Of a stretch of 64,000 nt of DNA, positions 60,792 to 64,000 are shown piece after piece (position 1 is the stretch's first letter; each line of letters starts with the position of its first letter). The notes under the pieces were generated by a model. The model did no database searches and was not told where the DNA came from. It was given only the letters and a program-made list of their open reading frames with translations. A program made the position numbers and the translations under genes. Origin of the DNA: Paenibacillus sp. 32O-W (GTDB lineage Bacteria; Bacillota; Bacilli; Paenibacillales; NBRC-103111); contig NZ_VEGP01000004.1 in NCBI RefSeq assembly GCF_007679495.1, positions 82,400-146,399 on the forward strand. Reading direction: 5' to 3'.

Positions 60792-63086
60792 GTGAAGAAA
60801 CGAATCATATGGTCTGTCCTTTGTACGTTAATAGCAGCGATGGGATGGGGAGGAATGGGAGCGACATCGGATACCGCTTATGCGGAATCCGCTCACTCCG
60901 GACATTTCGAAAATTTGGGAACCGCTATCAAAAGGGTTGTCGGCATCGGAGGAACGCCCTTCTACGGAACGGACGGGACCCCCTACATAAGTGCCGCCGT
61001 CAATGGTGTTCCTGCGCAGTTGGCCGTGTTGAATGCTTTAACGCTTGATGTGGAGAAGGTGCTGGATATCCCTGACACGACGAGCACCTCTGCGGTCCTC
61101 ACTGCCCAGGATGGAAGCGTGTACATTGGAACAACGGGAACCGGGGAGGTGTACCGGTATGTTCCGGATTCGGAAGGATTGGAGTTCATCGGCAAGCCGA
61201 TTCAGGGGGAAACCCATATTTATGCCTTGGCGAACGGCCCGGACGGCAAAATTTTCGGCGGGACTTATCCTGGCGGAAAGCTGTTCGAATATGATCCGGC
61301 TTCAGGGGAGTTCCGGGATCTGGGCAGCCCGGTTGCCGGCGAAAAATATGTTCGTAAGCTGGTCTACGATGAGGAACGCGGTCTGCTGATCGCCGGGACC
61401 GGGACCAACAATCGATTGGTTGAGATCGATCCGGCAACGGGAAGTGTCTCCGAGAACTGGATGCCGGAGGAATTGGCGGTCGAGGAATACCCGAACAGTA
61501 TAGATTTAATTGGCGACAAGCTGTTTATCCAGTTGAACAAAAGCTCGACGATGCTGGTGATGGATAAATGGAGCAAGCAAATCGAGCAGCGGCTTCAAGG
61601 GGCATCCGCACATGTCATCCCGTCCCCAGACGGAAAACAGGCGTATATGTTTGCACCAGGGGATGCGTATCTGCACGTTTATGATTTCTCTACAGGACTA
61701 ATCGAGCCCGTTGCAAGGTTAGGGCGCTTTAACAGTTGGAAATCGGCGACTATTATCAATACGGGCAGTGCTCAAAACCCCGATTATACGCTATCCGCCT
61801 GGATGGGCTATAATGCCGCCCTTACTTATCAATTTTCCTCGGGGACGATCAGGAGTACCACTGTGGATGTTCCCGGCCAGCCTATCGTTATCAATTCGAT
61901 CGGCAGCGGACCGGACGGTCGCATCCATGTGTCGGGGGTGCAAGGAGGCAATGCCATCTATGATCCCGAATCCGGCATTATGGAGACCTATACGTCGGGG
62001 ATGAGCCAGGCTGAAGCAATGACGTCCATTGGAGATATGATGTACTTCGGAATTTATCCCCAGGCGAGAATCTCGCAATTCGATACCACTCTTCCCTGGG
62101 GAGGGGGCAATCCGCAGGAAATCGCCAAGCTTCCCGCAGATTCGCTTCAGGATCGGCCTTTTGGCATGATCGGTGTGGAGGAGTATGGCAAGCTGTTTCT
62201 CGGTACCGTTCCCCAGTACGGTCAATTAGGCGGGGCTTTCGCGATCTATGATCCGAAGGATGGAAACCTGCTGACCTATCGTCATTTGGTCAAGGATCAG
62301 AGCATCGTAACTTTAGCTTATAAAGATGGGAAAATCTATGGCGGTACTTCCATCTGGGGGGCTTACGGGGCTCCGGATCCAACCGCACAGGAAGGGAAAA
62401 TGTTCATCTGGGACATTGCAAGCGGGCAGAAGGAGTTGGAGTTCTCTCCGGTGGCCGGCAAGCAGGCCGTAACCTCTTTGATCGTCGGACCGGACGGGAA
62501 TATATGGGGATTCAATGAAGGAGTGCTCTTTATCTACGATACCCAGGAGAAGATGGTTATCCATGAGCAGGAATTATTTCCGGTACGCTATGCCGGCACC
62601 GTATGGCGGGATGCCACTCTGCTCGTTGGTAAAGACGGTGATGTCTATGGTACGGCCAGAGGAAAGCTGTTCCGGATCGACGGCGCAACGAAACAAATGA
62701 CGATGATTGACGAGGCGGGACATTTCGACGGTCTTGCCCAGGATGAATATGGGAACCTGTATATGCGATCCATGATCGAAGGCAAGAAGCATGAGTTGTG
62801 GAAGTACACCAGCCCGTCATTGGCGCTGGCTGCCCTCCGGGATAAGGTAGAACGGTTGGAACGGGAAGGGGAGGTGAAGCATCAGCTGAGCGCCCAGATC
62901 AGGAACAGCCTGCGGCAGGCTGCGCATCACGGCTCTATCGGTAATCAGGCTGAAATGCTCCAGCACGGGGATAAGGCTCTGCAATTGATGCAGAACGAAA
63001 GCGAATGGATCAGTGAACGGGCCCTTCAAGAGCTGGAGGCGGGCGTTCGGACAGTGACAGAGCTCTTCAGCCGTCTGGCCGAATGA
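60792..63086 (+). CDS. Secreted beta-propeller protein with C-terminal helical domain
   Basis: A 764-residue protein. The GTG start has GGAGGAGAA upstream. A signal peptide covers about residues 1-31 (ending AYA). The main part is a propeller paralogous to that at 58676, with matching blades IFGGTYPGGKLFEYDPASGE, YGKLFLGTVPQYGQLGGAFA and KIYGGTSIWGAYG. The last 85 residues form a helical, coiled-coil-like domain (LALAALRDKVERLEREGEVK, SEWISERALQELEAGVRTVT) that resembles wall-associated helical modules. No LPxTG motif is present. It probably binds or cleaves a polysaccharide outside the cell so that the products can enter through the importer. No known family could be assigned from the sequence alone. 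Confidence 0.75.
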   Translation: MKKRIIWSVLCTLIAAMGWGGMGATSDTAYAESAHSGHFENLGTAIKRVVGIGGTPFYGTDGTPYISAAVNGVPAQLAVLNALTLDVEKVLDIPDTTSTSAVLTAQDGSVYIGTTGTGEVYRYVPDSEGLEFIGKPIQGETHIYALANGPDGKIFGGTYPGGKLFEYDPASGEFRDLGSPVAGEKYVRKLVYDEERGLLIAGTGTNNRLVEIDPATGSVSENWMPEELAVEEYPNSIDLIGDKLFIQLNKSSTMLVMDKWSKQIEQRLQGASAHVIPSPDGKQAYMFAPGDAYLHVYDFSTGLIEPVARLGRFNSWKSATIINTGSAQNPDYTLSAWMGYNAALTYQFSSGTIRSTTVDVPGQPIVINSIGSGPDGRIHVSGVQGGNAIYDPESGIMETYTSGMSQAEAMTSIGDMMYFGIYPQARISQFDTTLPWGGGNPQEIAKLPADSLQDRPFGMIGVEEYGKLFLGTVPQYGQLGGAFAIYDPKDGNLLTYRHLVKDQSIVTLAYKDGKIYGGTSIWGAYGAPDPTAQEGKMFIWDIASGQKELEFSPVAGKQAVTSLIVGPDGNIWGFNEGVLFIYDTQEKMVIHEQELFPVRYAGTVWRDATLLVGKDGDVYGTARGKLFRIDGATKQMTMIDEAGHFDGLAQDEYGNLYMRSMIEGKKHELWKYTSPSLALAALRDKVERLEREGEVKHQLSAQIRNSLRQAAHHGSIGNQAEMLQHGDKALQLMQNESEWISERALQELEAGVRTVTELFSRLAE

Positions 63087-63094
63087 GTCCTATG

Positions 63095-63135
63095 AAACAA
63101 GCTGCCGCTCTATATTCGCGGCAGCTTGTTTCTGG
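63095..63135 (+). terminator. Intrinsic terminator of the propeller locus
   Basis: A perfect 14-bp stem (aaacaagctgccgc with gcggcagcttgttt) ends the operon right after the secreted propeller gene. Confidence 0.85.
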
Positions 63136-63302
63136 AATCCCCGGGCAGAGCCGTTTAAAGGAAAGCCTGTCGTTAAGCCTCTGCACGAGTCTATTAATTT
63201 TGGTATAGTACGTTATTACGATTGGTTCGCTCCTCCAGGGGGCCTTCAGAGAGACAGACCCGCTATTAGTGTTTCCGCGCGGCACTCGCCCCTCCGGAGA
63301 AG

Positions 63303-63647
63303 CTAGCGAAGCAGTTCTTCCACTACTTTCTTCCCCGTATCTTGCAAAGCCTTCTCATGTACCCTGACCTTGTGCGCTTCTTCCTGAATATAGTATTCAT
63401 ATGTCAGTTTACCTGGTACGTTGTCATTGGTTGCCATAGGCATCGTCATCTGTCCATCGTCAAAACGCGCCTTCAGCTTGACGAATTCTTCGCGAATTTT
63501 CAGCTGAATCTCCTTCAGCGGCTTCAAGTACAATTCTGAAAAATGAAGCTCGAGGAGAGTGTTCTCATCCTGCTCCAGCATACTTTGGACGAAGTCAAGA
63601 ATAATATAGTCTTTGATTAGCTGTTGTTGTTCCGGTGTCGGATTCAT
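63303..63647 (-). CDS. Hypothetical protein, 114 residues
   Basis: A soluble, mostly helical protein rich in Glu, Lys and Leu, starting MNPTPEQQQLIKDYIILDFV. Heptad-like patterns occur at LHFSELYLKPLKEIQLKIRE. The ribosome binding site is weak (GGTTAGCC before the ATG). I do not recognise a family; it resembles small conserved helical proteins of Bacillaceae. It lies just downstream of the tnpB end on the same strand, so its promoter may come from or be disturbed by the insertion element. Confidence 0.55.
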   Translation of the reverse strand: MNPTPEQQQLIKDYIILDFVQSMLEQDENTLLELHFSELYLKPLKEIQLKIREEFVKLKARFDDGQMTMPMATNDNVPGKLTYEYYIQEEAHKVRVHEKALQDTGKKVVEELLR

Positions 63648-63689
63648 GGCTAACCCGTTGCCAAGAACTTATAAAAGTCTATAAATCCT

Positions 63690-64000
63690 TGTTTGCTTCC
63701 TGTTTCGCCGTGTCCGCTTTTGCCGGAGCTACTCACGTTTGGTATGACACTCCACAGGCGTAAATTCGGATGCAACGAATCCTACATATTGGCGATGACG
63801 AGATATGTGTCAAACCGCTAATTTAGATAGGTTGATCGACGCGTTCAAGTCGCGGTCGATCACATGTCCGCAAGTGCATTCATAGGTGCGATCAGATAGT
63901 TTCAGGTTTGGTTTAATCTGGCCACAACATGAGCACATTTTCGATGAAGGGAACCATTTGGCGGCTTGAACAAATTTCGCGCCGATCTTCTCGCACTTGT
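63690..64000 (-). mobile_element. 3' part of an IS605/IS1341-type insertion element
   Basis: The element runs out of the window on the right. It contains the C-terminal part of tnpB and, past its stop, the region where such elements encode their guide RNA and right end. The exact right boundary cannot be fixed by eye; it should lie between about 63650 and 63729. Confidence 0.65.
63810..64000 (-). CDS. tnpB: RNA-guided endonuclease TnpB, C-terminal fragment
   Basis: The visible 63 codons read ...KFVQAAKWFPSSKMCSCCGQ, LKLSDRTYECTCGHVIDRDL, NASINLSKLAV, then TGA at 63810-63812. This is the zinc finger plus last RuvC motif (Asp of DRDLNAS) of TnpB, the compact nuclease of IS605-type elements and ancestor of Cas12. 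Past the TGA the same frame stays open for 26 more codons (YVGFVASEFTPVECHTKRE) to TAG at 63729-63731, and that tail looks like a normal TnpB C-terminus. The TGA may thus be a nonsense mutation that removes a dispensable tail. The N-terminal part lies outside the window, so intactness is unknown. Confidence 0.85.
   Translation of the reverse strand, partial: KCEKIGAKFVQAAKWFPSSKMCSCCGQIKPNLKLSDRTYECTCGHVIDRDLNASINLSKLAV

Overview
The window reads as a chromosomal segment of an endospore-forming Firmicute, most likely Paenibacillus or a close relative. The support is a CotD-type coat protein, a Cse60-type sporulation protein, a YdjO/CIL cold-inducible protein, two LplB/YtcP-type sugar ABC importers, strong AGGAGG ribosome binding sites, frequent GTG/TTG starts and roughly balanced base composition. 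It carries about 53 genes, two riboswitches, many intrinsic terminators and one partial insertion element.

Layout. 1-4.5 kb: end of a 5'-nucleotidase, a ThuA/Gfo-Idh sugar pair with a divergent AraC regulator, and a class D-like sortase. 4.6-10.3 kb: a very large MHYT-PAS hybrid histidine kinase with an overlapping single-domain response regulator, a TetR regulator and a CotD-like coat protein. 10.6-15.8 kb: 2-hydroxyacid dehydrogenase, CcdA, YdjO, Cse60, a sensor kinase and a Nudix hydrolase. 15.8-25.2 kb: an LTA-synthase-like enzyme, a secreted lamin-tail protein, an atypical Nramp-family transporter, a UgtP-like glycosyltransferase, a CAP-domain secreted protein under a c-di-AMP riboswitch, and a GHL10-like hydrolase. 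25.5-30.4 kb: permease-permease-binding-protein sugar importer plus a sugar isomerase. 30.5-38.4 kb: a frameshifted ABC exporter with a DUF1854 partner, a second LTA-synthase paralogue and an SsuABC-type importer. 38.5-48.2 kb: a divergent ATP-dependent DNA ligase, lutR-lutABC lactate oxidation genes, DJ-1 protein, a broken secreted protein, a 53-residue membrane protein, an EEP-family secreted enzyme and an aldo/keto reductase. 48.4-53.2 kb: TetR plus a dimethylformamidase-large-subunit-like protein, then a ZTP-riboswitch-controlled folD-fchA operon. 53.3-63.1 kb: a carbohydrate-type locus. 63.3-64 kb: a hypothetical gene and the 3' end of an IS605-type tnpB.

The most distinctive system is 53.3-63.1 kb. 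A cytoplasmic regulator made of a GntR DNA-binding domain fused to a complete ABC-type solute-binding domain is divergent from a binding protein, two permeases and two paralogous beta-propeller proteins, one cytosolic and one secreted. A shared 16-bp motif lies on both sides of the divergent promoter region. I infer a self-contained uptake and processing locus for an unidentified glycan, sensed by a repurposed binding protein.

Other points to note are a single-base frameshift in a six-G run of the ABC exporter, a ligase and an Nramp homologue that have lost canonical catalytic or metal motifs, a DMFase-like large subunit without its small subunit, matching leader motifs before the two LTA-synthase paralogues, and an in-frame stop in tnpB. 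Starts were chosen from ribosome binding sites and often differ from the longest reading frame.
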